From positions 1 through 52,500 of the forward strand of contig CAIKAF010000001.1 of NCBI GenBank assembly GCA_903825395.1: 52,500 bases of DNA, given 5' to 3'. Of the stretch, positions 15,260 through 23,091 are shown one piece after another; position 1 is the stretch's first letter, and every line of letters begins with the position of its first letter. Below the pieces are notes generated by a model that was not told the DNA's origin, ran no database searches, and saw nothing but the letters and a program-made list of their open reading frames with translations. Position numbers and translations under genes: made by a program. This stretch comes from an uncultured Flavobacteriales bacterium (GTDB taxonomy: Bacteria; Bacteroidota; Bacteroidia; CAIKAF01).

Positions 15260-16045
15260 TTGGCAAAATCGGCAGCATTTCAACTTCGCTTTTTAGGCAC
15301 GGGAACCTCTCAAGGCGTACCCGTTATTGGCTGCGGCTGCCCGGTCTGTGTTTCAACCGACCTTCGCAACAACCGACTGCGCAGCAGCGTGTTGATTCAA
15401 TCGGACAGCACAACCGTGGTGATTGATACGGGACCGGATTTTCGGCAACAGATGCTTAGGGCCAAGCCCGAGCGCCTGGATGCGGTAGTATTTACCCATG
15501 AGCACAAAGACCACGTTGCCGGACTTGACGATGTACGGGCATTTAATTTCAAGCAACAGCAAGACATGCCCTTGTATTGCACCGAAGGCGTAGAACGGGC
15601 CCTGCGCCGTGAATTCCACTATGCCTTTGCCGAGCATAAATACCCCGGAGTGCCCAATTTAACCTTTGAACGCATCGGAGAAAACCCGTTTTGGATTGGA
15701 GATTTGGAATTTATTCCCATTCAAGTTTGGCACCACAAACTTCCCGTGCTTGGATTTCGCATTGGCGACCTGAGTTACATCACCGATGCCAACGCCATTG
15801 AACCTAAAGAATTAGAAAAGGTAAAAGGAAGCAAAATTTTGATTTTAAATGCATTAAGGATAAGCCCTCATGTATCTCATTTCAACTTAACCGAAGCCTT
15901 GAATGTAGCGGAATACATTGGAGCGGAGCAGACCTATTTTACCCACATATCGCATTATTTGGGCTTGCACCATGAGGTCAGTCATACCCTGCCCAAGTCA
16001 GTTCAATTGGCTACAGACGGACTGAGCATTGAGGTGGGCCGGTAA
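15260..16045 (+). CDS. MBL-fold metallo-hydrolase (PhnP-like)
   Basis: The 261-residue protein has the metallo-beta-lactamase fold with the zinc/manganese motif THEHKDHVAGLDD. An early Cys pair in GCGCPVC matches the structural-metal site of PhnP-type phosphodiesterases. It starts LRFLGTGTSQGVPVIG, the usual opening of this subfamily. Members hydrolyse cyclic phosphodiesters or related small molecules; the substrate here is unknown. Translation starts at TTG 15260, three nucleotides after the desulfurase stop, with no suitable ATG nearby. It ends the glmM transcript, followed by a structured repeat. Confidence 0.85.
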   Translation: MAKSAAFQLRFLGTGTSQGVPVIGCGCPVCVSTDLRNNRLRSSVLIQSDSTTVVIDTGPDFRQQMLRAKPERLDAVVFTHEHKDHVAGLDDVRAFNFKQQQDMPLYCTEGVERALRREFHYAFAEHKYPGVPNLTFERIGENPFWIGDLEFIPIQVWHHKLPVLGFRIGDLSYITDANAIEPKELEKVKGSKILILNALRISPHVSHFNLTEALNVAEYIGAEQTYFTHISHYLGLHHEVSHTLPKSVQLATDGLSIEVGR

Positions 16046-16086
16046 AAATGAGTCAATTGCCTGTGCAGGTTTTTTTCATTGTGCCA

Positions 16087-16238
16087 CCCGCGGCAGGGAT
16101 TGAACCGGCTAGCCCGCCAGGGTGCCGGAGCCTGGCCCGCGCGGCGCGGAGGCGACTTTAGGAGCCACCGCAAGCCCGCTGGGCCAGCCTTCCGGCAACC
16201 GCGGACTAGCGGAGAAAGCCCGTCAGCCGCCCTCACCT
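16087..16238 (+). repeat. Structured intergenic repeat, copy A (+ orientation)
   Basis: This GC-rich element of about 150 bp runs from GCGGCAGGGATTGAA to GCCGCCC. A long stem pairs GGTGCCGGAG-CTGGCCC (about 16121-16137) with GGGCCAGCCTTCCGGCAACC (about 16181-16200). Between them is the shared core GGCGACTTTAGGAGCCACCG. The 3' part GCGGACTAG...GAAAGCCCG is shared with copies B and C. It carries no gene and lies between two rightward genes. Confidence 0.75.
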
Positions 16239-16333
16239 TTCCCATGCATCCGCCTTGAATTTCACTTTTTTAAGAGCGGCAAAGCGGCAGATTCAAACTG
16301 CATTTTGTACTCTTGTAATAAACCCCGTTTGCC

Positions 16334-17053
16334 ATGGCTCAGGAAGTAATTCGAACCCTCAATTTAACCCGGAATTTTGTGCTGGGAAAGGAAATTATCC
16401 ATGTGCTGAAGGGCATTGATATTGAGATTCAGAAAAATGAATACGTCGCATTTATGGGGCCTTCCGGATCGGGGAAGTCCACTTTTATGAATATTATTGG
16501 TTGTTTGGATTCGCCCACGGGCGGAGAATACCGGCTGAACGGCATCAATGTGGCGGGCCTGAGCGACAATCAACTGGCCGAAATACGCAATAAAGAAATT
16601 GGATTTATTTTCCAGACCTTCAACTTGATGGCGCGCTACACTGCCCTTGAAAATGTGGCGCTGCCCTTGATTTATGCAGGAGTGCCCAAAGCCGAACGGC
16701 TGCGCCGCGCCAAGGAAGTGCTTGAACAAGTAGGACTTGGAGACCGAATGAAGCATAAGCCCAACGAACTGTCTGGAGGGCAGCGGCAGCGCGTTGCCGT
16801 GGCCCGAGCCCTGGTCAACAATCCCACCATACTGCTGGCCGATGAGCCAACCGGGAATTTGGATACCAAAACCTCGTACGAAATTATGGGCCTGTTTGAA
16901 GAACTGCATCAAAAAGGGAATACCATCATTTTGGTGACCCATGAAGAGGATATTGCCCGGCACTCTACCCGCATTGTGCGGCTGCGCGACGGACTCATTG
17001 AATCGGATACGCCAAACAATCCTGTAACCCTGACCTTACCTGAAGAAGCATGA
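16334..17053 (+). CDS. ABC transporter ATP-binding protein (LolD/MacB type)
   Basis: This 239-residue ATPase powers a membrane transporter of the lipoprotein-release/MacB class. Walker A is GPSGSGKST (residues 42-50), the signature [15 protein letters not shown], Walker [13 protein letters not shown], with the switch His in [23 protein letters not shown] and [14 protein letters not shown] are strongly LolD/MacB-like. No permease gene is adjacent, as is usual for stand-alone members in Bacteroidota, so the partner must be elsewhere. The stop overlaps the start of the adenosyltransferase gene (ATGA at 17050-17053), which implies coupled translation. Confidence 0.9.
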   Translation: MAQEVIRTLNLTRNFVLGKEIIHVLKGIDIEIQKNEYVAFMGPSGSGKSTFMNIIGCLDSPTGGEYRLNGINVAGLSDNQLAEIRNKEIGFIFQTFNLMARYTALENVALPLIYAGVPKAERLRRAKEVLEQVGLGDRMKHKPNELSGGQRQRVAVARALVNNPTILLADEPTGNLDTKTSYEIMGLFEELHQKGNTIILVTHEEDIARHSTRIVRLRDGLIESDTPNNPVTLTLPEEA

Positions 17054-17595
17054 AAATTTATACAAAAACCGGAGATGCCGGCCAAACGGCACTGTTTGGC
17101 GGGGCACGGATACCCAAGCACCACATTCGAATTGAAAGCTATGGTACGCTGGATGAATTGAATTCTGCCTTGGGAATGCTGCGGAGTTTGGGCAGTGCTG
17201 CAGACCTTGATGTACAGCTTGAATCCATTCAGCATCAGTTGTTTGTATTGGGATCGCATCTGGCCGCGGAACCGGGTAAAGAGCATGCGTATTTGCCCCC
17301 TATCGATATGGAGGCTACGGCCCGGCTGGAAGCACAGATTGATGGAATGGAAGAGGCATTACCTCCCCTGAAAAACTTTATTTTGCCGGGTGGGCATCCC
17401 AGTGCTGCTCAGGCGCATGTTTGCCGCTGCATTTGCAGGCGTGCCGAGCGTTTGGTTTGCCAACTCAATGAAAATGAAAGCGTTCCGGAAGGAATACTAC
17501 CGTATTTAAATCGGTTATCGGATTATTTTTTCGTGCTGGCCCGCAGCTTGAACCAGCGGCAAGGCATTCCCGATGTGGAATGGCGGTCGAGATAA
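17050..17595 (+). CDS. Cob(I)alamin adenosyltransferase, PduO type
   Basis: This 181-residue enzyme transfers adenosine from ATP to cob(I)alamin to make coenzyme B12. The signature [18 protein letters not shown] forms the ATP loop, [16 protein letters not shown] the active-site helix, and [17 protein letters not shown] with RRAERL the conserved C-terminal helix. The length is normal for single-domain PduO proteins. The gene overlaps the ABC ATPase by 4 bp but no cobalamin transport genes are adjacent, so the pairing may be only positional. Presence of the enzyme implies a coenzyme B12-dependent reaction such as methylmalonyl-CoA mutase. Confidence 0.92.
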   Translation: MKIYTKTGDAGQTALFGGARIPKHHIRIESYGTLDELNSALGMLRSLGSAADLDVQLESIQHQLFVLGSHLAAEPGKEHAYLPPIDMEATARLEAQIDGMEEALPPLKNFILPGGHPSAAQAHVCRCICRRAERLVCQLNENESVPEGILPYLNRLSDYFFVLARSLNQRQGIPDVEWRSR

Positions 17596-17674
17596 GCTGA
17601 AGGTATTTTCAGGTTGCGGATGTTTTTTTGAGGTCATTCGCCCAAGGGTTGTCGGACATTTTATTGGCTTTTCT

Positions 17675-17682
17675 TACATTTG
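17675..17682 (+). promoter_or_regulatory. -7 promoter element upstream of carA
   Basis: TACATTTG matches TAnnTTTG. A TTG at 17649-17651 lies 23 bp upstream. The predicted leader to the carA ATG is about 110 nt, the longest in this window, which leaves room for leader control; I could not define an attenuator in it. Confidence 0.5.
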
Positions 17683-17792
17683 CACCGACGAATTGTGTCG
17701 GGTTTTGCTTGGCATTACCCAAAAGCACAAGCGTCAAAAACGCTTTAAAATAAAGGAATACCCAACAAATTGCGTGTAAAGTCCACCCATAC

Positions 17793-18890
17793 ATGAGCGA
17801 AGCACAGACATCAAAAACCGGATATTTATTGTTGGAAGACGGGACCTTGTTTTATGGGATTTCGGCAGGGGCAAGCAGGACCAAAACCGGAGAAATCTGC
17901 TTCAATACAGCCATGACAGGGTATCAGGAAACATTTTCAGACCCTTCCTATGCCGGTCAGATTTTGGTGATGGCCAGTCCCCACATTGGGAATTACGGCA
18001 TCTTACATGGAGAACAAGAAAGCGCATCGCAAACCCTACGGGGATTGATTTGTAGAAATTATTCCGGTACTGCTCCGGGCGACAGGTCCGGTTGCCAACC
18101 CTTGAATGCTTGGTTGCAGCAGGCAGAAGTTCCGGTTTTGCACAACATTGACACCCGCAAATTGGTGCAAAAAATCCGAAATCAGGGCAGTATGAATGCC
18201 CTTTTGAGCACCGATGGATTGGATTTGGAGCTGGCAAAGCAGATGCTGCACAGCAGTCCAAGCATGCATGGGCAAGCGCTTGGGCGCATGGCCGGAGTTT
18301 CGGCGCCCAAGGTGTACCACAACAGTGAAGGGAAGCGGGTAGCCCTGATTGACTTTGGTTTTAAAGATTCCATGGCGCGCATATTGGCCGAGGCCGGCAT
18401 TGAAGTTCAGTTGTTTCCCTACAGCACGCCCTTAGAAACGCTGTTAGCCTGGAATCCTGACGGATTCTTATTGAGCAACGGGCCGGGCGATCCTGAGCCC
18501 TTAACCGAAGCCATCGCGCTGACTCGGAACATCATTGAATTGAAAAAGCCCGTTTTTGGCATTTGCCTTGGCCATCAAATCATTGGATTGGCCATGGGCT
18601 TGAGCACCTTTAAAATGAAAAATGGGCACCGGGGGGTGAATCATCCTGTCTTAAATGAATCGACCGGAAAGGGAGAAATCACTTCGCAAAACCATGGTTT
18701 TGCAGTAAAAATGGAGGATTTGCTGTCGCATCCCGACATGGAATTGACGCACCGGCATTTGAACGATGGCACGGTGGCGGGCATGCGGCACCGGCATCTG
18801 CCCGTATTTTCGGTGCAGTACCATCCGGAGGCCGCCCCGGGTCCGCACGATTCCCGGTATCTGTTCCAGGAATTTATTCAGCAGTTGTAA
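17793..18890 (+). CDS. carA: Carbamoyl-phosphate synthase small subunit
   Basis: This 365-residue glutaminase subunit releases ammonia from glutamine for the large subunit CarB, feeding arginine and pyrimidine synthesis. The N-terminal domain begins YLLLEDGTLFYGIS with NTAMTGYQE, typical of CarA. The class I glutamine amidotransferase triad is Cys258 (GICLGHQ), His344 and Glu346 (VQYHPEAAPGP). SNGPGDPEPL is the conserved oxyanion-side loop. carB is not adjacent; a homopolymer tract and a structured repeat follow directly. Expression should come from the promoter at 17675. Confidence 0.95.
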   Translation: MSEAQTSKTGYLLLEDGTLFYGISAGASRTKTGEICFNTAMTGYQETFSDPSYAGQILVMASPHIGNYGILHGEQESASQTLRGLICRNYSGTAPGDRSGCQPLNAWLQQAEVPVLHNIDTRKLVQKIRNQGSMNALLSTDGLDLELAKQMLHSSPSMHGQALGRMAGVSAPKVYHNSEGKRVALIDFGFKDSMARILAEAGIEVQLFPYSTPLETLLAWNPDGFLLSNGPGDPEPLTEAIALTRNIIELKKPVFGICLGHQIIGLAMGLSTFKMKNGHRGVNHPVLNESTGKGEITSQNHGFAVKMEDLLSHPDMELTHRHLNDGTVAGMRHRHLPVFSVQYHPEAAPGPHDSRYLFQEFIQQL

Positions 18891-19072
18891 TTTTTTTTTG
18901 GGGGGGGGCGCTAATCCCGTGTTCACCTGTACGCGGCTTGCTCAGGCCTTGGGCTGCCCGGCTTTGCGGGGTCCCTCCTTTCGTCGGGCCTCCGCAGCGC
19001 GCGCATCCCATTGGCCTGAGCTGCGCCTTGTGCCGGTTCGCCCGGGGCGCCGGGCGCCTCAGGACCAAAAAT
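18891..19072 (-). repeat. T9-G9 tract and structured repeat, copy E (- orientation)
   Basis: Right after the carA stop are nine T (18891-18899) and nine G (18900-18908). The rest is a GC-rich folding element: GCTCAGGCC (about 18939-18947) pairs with GGCCTGAGC (about 19013-19021). Read on the minus strand it holds GGAGGCCCGACGAAAGGAG and CCCCGCAAAGCC, a divergent form of the core shared with copies A-C. It carries no gene. Confidence 0.55.
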
Positions 19073-19105
19073 CGACTCAAAAGCAACCAATTTCGATGAA
19101 AATCT

Positions 19106-19113
19106 TACTTTTG
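19106..19113 (+). promoter_or_regulatory. -7 promoter element of the aldolase operon
   Basis: TACTTTTG matches TAnnTTTG, 20 nt before the ATG at 19134. I see no good -33 element. Confidence 0.5.
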
Positions 19114-19133
19114 CTGCACCCAAAAAAACAACC

Positions 19134-20186
19134 ATGAACACCATCACTCAACTACTAGGAGAAAATGCAGGGTATTTATTAAATCACCGTTGCGAGACCA
19201 TTCCATCCAATTCCATTCACCTTCCGGGTCCTGATTTTGTAGAGCGTAGCTTTGGTACAACCAATCGAAATCCTCAAGTTTTACGTAGCCTTCAGGCCAT
19301 TTACGGAAATGGACGCTTGGCCAATACAGGCTATGTTTCCATCTTACCCGTTGATCAGGGAATTGAACACAGCGCAGGAGCTTCATTTGCTCCAAATCCG
19401 GCCTACTTCGATCCGGAAAACATTGTAAAATTAGCCATAGAAGGAGGCTGCAATGCCGTGGCTTCTACGTTTGGAGTGTTGGCCAGCTGTTCTAGGCAGT
19501 ATGCCCATAAAATTCCATTTATTGTAAAATTGAATCACAATGAATTTATTTCATACCCGAATGGATTTGATCAAATTTCCTTCGGCTCGGTAGAAGAGGC
19601 ATGGAACTTGGGCGCTGTGGCGGTTGGAGCCACCATTTATTTCGGTTCAGAAGAAAGCAAGCGGCAAATCGTTGAAATTGCAGCTGCATTTGAACGGGCC
19701 CATGAATTGGGAATGGCCACCATATTATGGTGTTACCTGCGTAATTCTGCCTTTAAAAAAGACGGCATCGATTACCATACGGCCGCCGATTTAACCGGTC
19801 AGGCCAACCACCTGGGCGTGACCCTTCAAGCCGACATCATCAAACAAAAATTGCCCGATACCAACGGAGGTTATACCGCCCTGAATTTCGGTAAAACCCA
19901 TAAAAAAGTGTACGAACAGCTGAGTTCTGAACACCCCATTGATTTGACCCGCTACCAAGTCATCAATTGCAATTCAGGCCGGATTGGATTGATTAACTCC
20001 GGCGGAGCCTCTTCCGGCGACAGCGATTTGGTGGAAGCAGTGACCACAGCCGTTATCAACAAAAGAGCCGGCGGACATGGTTTGATTTCAGGCCGCAAAG
20101 CATTTCAACGCCCCATGAAAGAGGGGGTAGCTCTTCTCAATGCCATCCAAGATGTGTACCTTAGCAGCGAAATAACGATTGCTTAA
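19134..20186 (+). CDS. fbaB: Fructose-bisphosphate aldolase, class I (FbaB/DhnA type)
   Basis: This 350-residue Schiff-base aldolase interconverts fructose 1,6-bisphosphate and two triose phosphates. The length equals that of Escherichia coli FbaB. The expected Schiff-base lysine is K237 in [11 protein letters not shown]. The N-terminal region contains [13 protein letters not shown], typical of the DhnA family, and the phosphate-binding part has INSGGASSG and [20 protein letters not shown]. It is followed after 11 nt by accD, so glycolytic carbon flow and the first step of fatty-acid synthesis share a transcript here. Confidence 0.93.
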   Translation: MNTITQLLGENAGYLLNHRCETIPSNSIHLPGPDFVERSFGTTNRNPQVLRSLQAIYGNGRLANTGYVSILPVDQGIEHSAGASFAPNPAYFDPENIVKLAIEGGCNAVASTFGVLASCSRQYAHKIPFIVKLNHNEFISYPNGFDQISFGSVEEAWNLGAVAVGATIYFGSEESKRQIVEIAAAFERAHELGMATILWCYLRNSAFKKDGIDYHTAADLTGQANHLGVTLQADIIKQKLPDTNGGYTALNFGKTHKKVYEQLSSEHPIDLTRYQVINCNSGRIGLINSGGASSGDSDLVEAVTTAVINKRAGGHGLISGRKAFQRPMKEGVALLNAIQDVYLSSEITIA

Positions 20187-20197
20187 GATACACAGAT

Positions 20198-21055
20198 ATG
20201 TGGTTTAAACGTACCAAAGAGGGCATTCTTACCTCGACCGCAGATAAGAAAGAAACCCCGGAAGGTTTATGGTACAAATGCCCTTCATGCAAGGGCATTG
20301 TTCCTACTGAAGACCATGCCAAATCACTTTGGGTCTGCCCCAGTTGTGACTTTCATGAGCGCATTGGCAGCGATGAATATTTTTCGCTCCTATTTGATGA
20401 AGGTAAATTTAAGGAGTTGAATGCCAACTTGACCTCGGCAGATCCCTTGGAATTTTCGGACAGCAAACCCTATCCGGCCCGAATTAAAGCAGCCATTGCC
20501 ACCACAGGCCTGAACGATGCCATTAAAACCGGACACGGAAAGATGGAAGGCAAAGAGGTGGTTATTGCCTGCATGGATTTTAAATTCATTGGAGGAAGCA
20601 TGGGTACTGTAGTTGGCGAAAAAATTTCAAGAGCCATTGATTACTCCATTAAAAACAAACGTCCGTTTATCTTAATCAGCAAAAGTGGGGGAGCCAGAAT
20701 GATGGAAGGAGCGTTGTCGCTGATGCAAATGGCAAAAACCTCGGCCAAATTGTCCTTACTTTCCAAAGCCGGGCTTCCCTATATTTCTGTATTAACCGAT
20801 CCCACCACAGGTGGCGTTACCGCTTCCTTTGCTATGTTGGGCGATTTGAATATTGCAGAGCCCAACGCATTAATTGGATTTGCAGGTCCACGGGTGGTAA
20901 AGGAAACCATTAAGGCTGAACTGCCGGAAGGGTTCCAGCGTTCGGAATTTTTACTCGAAAAAGGATTCTTAGATCAAGTGGTTCATCGCTCTCAATTAAA
21001 AGGCAGACTGTCTGCATTTTTACGCTACCTGTCTGGGCCTGTTTCAAAAAATTAA
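20198..21055 (+). CDS. accD: Acetyl-CoA carboxylase carboxyltransferase beta subunit
   Basis: This 285-residue subunit, with AccA, moves the carboxyl group from biotin to acetyl-CoA to form malonyl-CoA. The N-terminal zinc ribbon is C28-x2-C31...C47-x2-C50. The crotonase-like core shows [17 protein letters not shown] and [18 protein letters not shown], with [12 protein letters not shown] near the end. The length is normal. It is followed 13 nt later by a carrier-protein gene, which fits a fatty-acid context. Confidence 0.95.
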   Translation: MWFKRTKEGILTSTADKKETPEGLWYKCPSCKGIVPTEDHAKSLWVCPSCDFHERIGSDEYFSLLFDEGKFKELNANLTSADPLEFSDSKPYPARIKAAIATTGLNDAIKTGHGKMEGKEVVIACMDFKFIGGSMGTVVGEKISRAIDYSIKNKRPFILISKSGGARMMEGALSLMQMAKTSAKLSLLSKAGLPYISVLTDPTTGGVTASFAMLGDLNIAEPNALIGFAGPRVVKETIKAELPEGFQRSEFLLEKGFLDQVVHRSQLKGRLSAFLRYLSGPVSKN

Positions 21056-21068
21056 AATTGCAAAAGGT

Positions 21069-21320
21069 ATGAGCAGTTCAGCAGTAGAAGAACAACTTAA
21101 GGCCATCATCAAGCCTTACATTCCGGAACCTGAACTTCTTTTAACCCTTACCGAAGATTCCGACTTCCTCAAGGACTTGAAAATCAATTCGGCCCATATG
21201 ATTGATGTCATTTTGGACGTGGAAGAGGCCTTTGACATTCGGATTGAAGATGAACAAGCCGAACAACTAAAAACCGTTGGCGATGCCCTTCGCCTGATTT
21301 CATCCCTAAAGGGGGAATGA
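21069..21320 (+). CDS. Acyl carrier protein-like protein (83 aa)
   Basis: The protein has the four-helix carrier fold, with the phosphopantetheine-accepting serine at S41 in LKINSAHMIDVILDVEEAF. Standard AcpP has DSLD at this site; here it is NSAH, so this is a specialised carrier rather than the main fatty-acid ACP. It is acidic, as expected. It overlaps by 4 bp (ATGA at 21317-21320) with a gene for an AcpS-like transferase, strongly suggesting that the neighbour modifies it. The pathway served is unknown. Confidence 0.85.
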   Translation: MSSSAVEEQLKAIIKPYIPEPELLLTLTEDSDFLKDLKINSAHMIDVILDVEEAFDIRIEDEQAEQLKTVGDALRLISSLKGE

Positions 21321-21820
21321 ATCCGGGCATTGATTTTTTTCATCTCCCCTCCTATTCCTCTGCTTGGTCTGTCCCCGGTTCGCACATTGCGCGGCGGGTA
21401 TGTCCTGAACTGGAATTGAGTATAGTTCCCGGGCTGGCCTGGTCCTTAAAAGAAGCCGCCTGGAAATCCCTTCCCGATGCGGAGCAGCCCCAGCGTTTTC
21501 ATCCTTCCCAATTTCAGATTTTAAGCTGGCAGAACCAGGTAGCAAGACTGGAATGCAGTTCCAGCCACCGGGAAATACTGGTGCATGGCTTGGCTACCCA
21601 CCAAGGGTTTCTTTCCTTCTATGTGCCATTCGGCTATGGTATTTTCAGTTCAAGGCCTACAACCCAAATGAGCTTGAGCAACGGGCGCCCATTGCTCTTC
21701 CTATTCCAAAAAACCTATCCCATCTCCATTTCGCACGATGGGCCCTATGTATTTTCTGTTTGCCCGTTGGAACTGCCTAACGGCTCTACCGAAAGCCCCA
21801 ATCGATTTCATTACTTTTGA
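21317..21820 (+). CDS. AcpS-like 4'-phosphopantetheinyl transferase
   Basis: This 167-residue protein shows the order of motifs of holo-ACP synthase: GID at 4-6 (metal Asp), WSLKEAAWK with Glu46 (the KE-x-x-x-K motif) and a C-terminal SISHDGPYVFSV. It would transfer phosphopantetheine from CoA to a carrier serine. It is longer than AcpS (about 120-130) and divergent in the first half, so it is not a typical AcpS. It overlaps the carrier gene upstream by 4 bp and abuts tsaD downstream (2-nt gap). The partner is probably the S41 carrier next door. Confidence 0.75.
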   Translation: MNPGIDFFHLPSYSSAWSVPGSHIARRVCPELELSIVPGLAWSLKEAAWKSLPDAEQPQRFHPSQFQILSWQNQVARLECSSSHREILVHGLATHQGFLSFYVPFGYGIFSSRPTTQMSLSNGRPLLFLFQKTYPISISHDGPYVFSVCPLELPNGSTESPNRFHYF

Positions 21821-21822
21821 GC

Positions 21823-22860
21823 ATGAAAGCGAAGCTGCCGGTTATTTTAGCCATTGAATCGTCTTGCGACGACACCTCTATAGCTATTTTAGAAGGGTTG
21901 AACGTGTGTTCGAACGTAACGGCCTCTCAGCAAATTCACACTGAGTTTGGCGGAGTTGTTCCAGAATTGGCCTCGAGGGCACATCAGCAGCACATCGTGC
22001 CGGCGGTTCAAAAAGCCCTATGGGATTCAGGGAAAACCCTTCAAGACCTTACACACATTGCCTACACCCAAGGGCCGGGCCTTTTGGGCTCTTTATTGGT
22101 TGGGGCATCCTTTGCAAAAGGACTGGCCTTAAGCACAGGACTTCCCTTGGTTCCCGTAAACCACATGGAGGCACATGTATTGGCTTTGACCTTAAGCGAT
22201 GCCGATTACCTACAGCGGCCCGGAATTGAATTTCCATTTTTATGTTTAACCGTTTCTGGCGGACACAGCCAATTGGTCTGGGTCAGCGATCCCCTAACCA
22301 TACAACTGTTGGGCGAAACCAAAGACGATGCTGCCGGCGAGGCCTTTGATAAGGGCGCAAAATTACTTGGATTGCCTTATCCGGGCGGACCTGTAGTAGA
22401 TCGGATTGCAGCCACAGGAATGCTAGGAACACATCGGTTTCCATTGCCCAAGGTACCTGCCATGCACTTTAGCTTCAGCGGTTTAAAAACAAGTTTGTTG
22501 TATTGGATTCAGAAAAACGGACGGCCAAAGTCAGAACAAGACTTGGCCAACCTGCTTGCAGACTATCAGGAAGCCATCATCGATGTATTGATGAAAGGAC
22601 TGGAAGAAGCTCGAATGTACACCAAGACGCCAAGGGTGGCCTTGGCTGGGGGCGTTAGTGCAAACAGTCGGCTTCGGATTCGGGTAGAAGAATGGGCCAA
22701 CAAACACAACATAGAACTGCGCATTCCAAAGTTGGGCTATTGCACCGACAATGGAGCCATGATTGGGGCCGCGGCATACTGGAAGATTCAACATGGATTG
22801 TTGGGCAGCCATTCCGACCAAGCTCAGGCTCGTATGCCCCTACCCTTTCAACCCCATTAA
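21823..22860 (+). CDS. tsaD: tRNA N6-adenosine threonylcarbamoyltransferase
   Basis: This 345-residue ASKHA-fold enzyme, with TsaB and TsaE, moves the threonylcarbamoyl group to A37 of ANN-decoding tRNAs. The metal site is H114-M-E-A-H118. The ATP-site segments ILAIESSCDDTS, LTVSGGHSQLV, EAFDKGAKLLGLPYPGG and ALAGGVSANSRLR are all present. ATG 21823 (MKAKLPVILAIESS) is preferred over a TTG at 21817 that lies inside the upstream gene. It probably ends the aldolase-accD-carrier transcript. Confidence 0.95.
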   Translation: MKAKLPVILAIESSCDDTSIAILEGLNVCSNVTASQQIHTEFGGVVPELASRAHQQHIVPAVQKALWDSGKTLQDLTHIAYTQGPGLLGSLLVGASFAKGLALSTGLPLVPVNHMEAHVLALTLSDADYLQRPGIEFPFLCLTVSGGHSQLVWVSDPLTIQLLGETKDDAAGEAFDKGAKLLGLPYPGGPVVDRIAATGMLGTHRFPLPKVPAMHFSFSGLKTSLLYWIQKNGRPKSEQDLANLLADYQEAIIDVLMKGLEEARMYTKTPRVALAGGVSANSRLRIRVEEWANKHNIELRIPKLGYCTDNGAMIGAAAYWKIQHGLLGSHSDQAQARMPLPFQPH

Positions 22861-23079
22861 TAAAACGAATAGGAACGGATTGGCCACTTGTCAAAAGGCC
22901 TAGATTCCCAATCCAAACCAAGAGCCGGTCTAAAAAAGCCCTGCGGCTCTTCCCGTTCTGCGCTGTGGGAATGCGTTAAAAAAAACGCGCACAACCTTGG
23001 CATTAAAATTGGGGCGGTATCAAACCCCTAACATAGTGTCAAAAAACCTGAAACAAATCGATAAACCGACCCCGCGTTG

Positions 23080-23091
23080 TACCTTTGAAGC
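23080..23091 (+). promoter_or_regulatory. Promoter of tamB, predicted leaderless
   Basis: TACCTTTG at 23080-23087 matches TAnnTTTG and is only 4 nt from the ATG at 23092, so the mRNA should start at or near the start codon. It also shows tamB is transcribed separately from tsaD. Confidence 0.6.

Noticed and set aside
16122-16349. Open frames across the GC-rich element (also near 18766-19147, 27680-28074, 32601-32837, 41262-41486)
   Set aside because: They lie in the structured repeat family on either strand, have no family resemblance and arise from GC-rich sequence with few stop codons.
16334-17050. Cobalamin riboswitch upstream of the adenosyltransferase gene
   Set aside because: The gene overlaps the preceding ABC ATPase gene, leaving no leader, and I found no B12-box-like sequence before the ATPase gene.
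21817-21822. TTG 21817 as start of tsaD
   Set aside because: It lies inside the stop region of the upstream gene; ATG 21823 gives the family-typical N-terminus.
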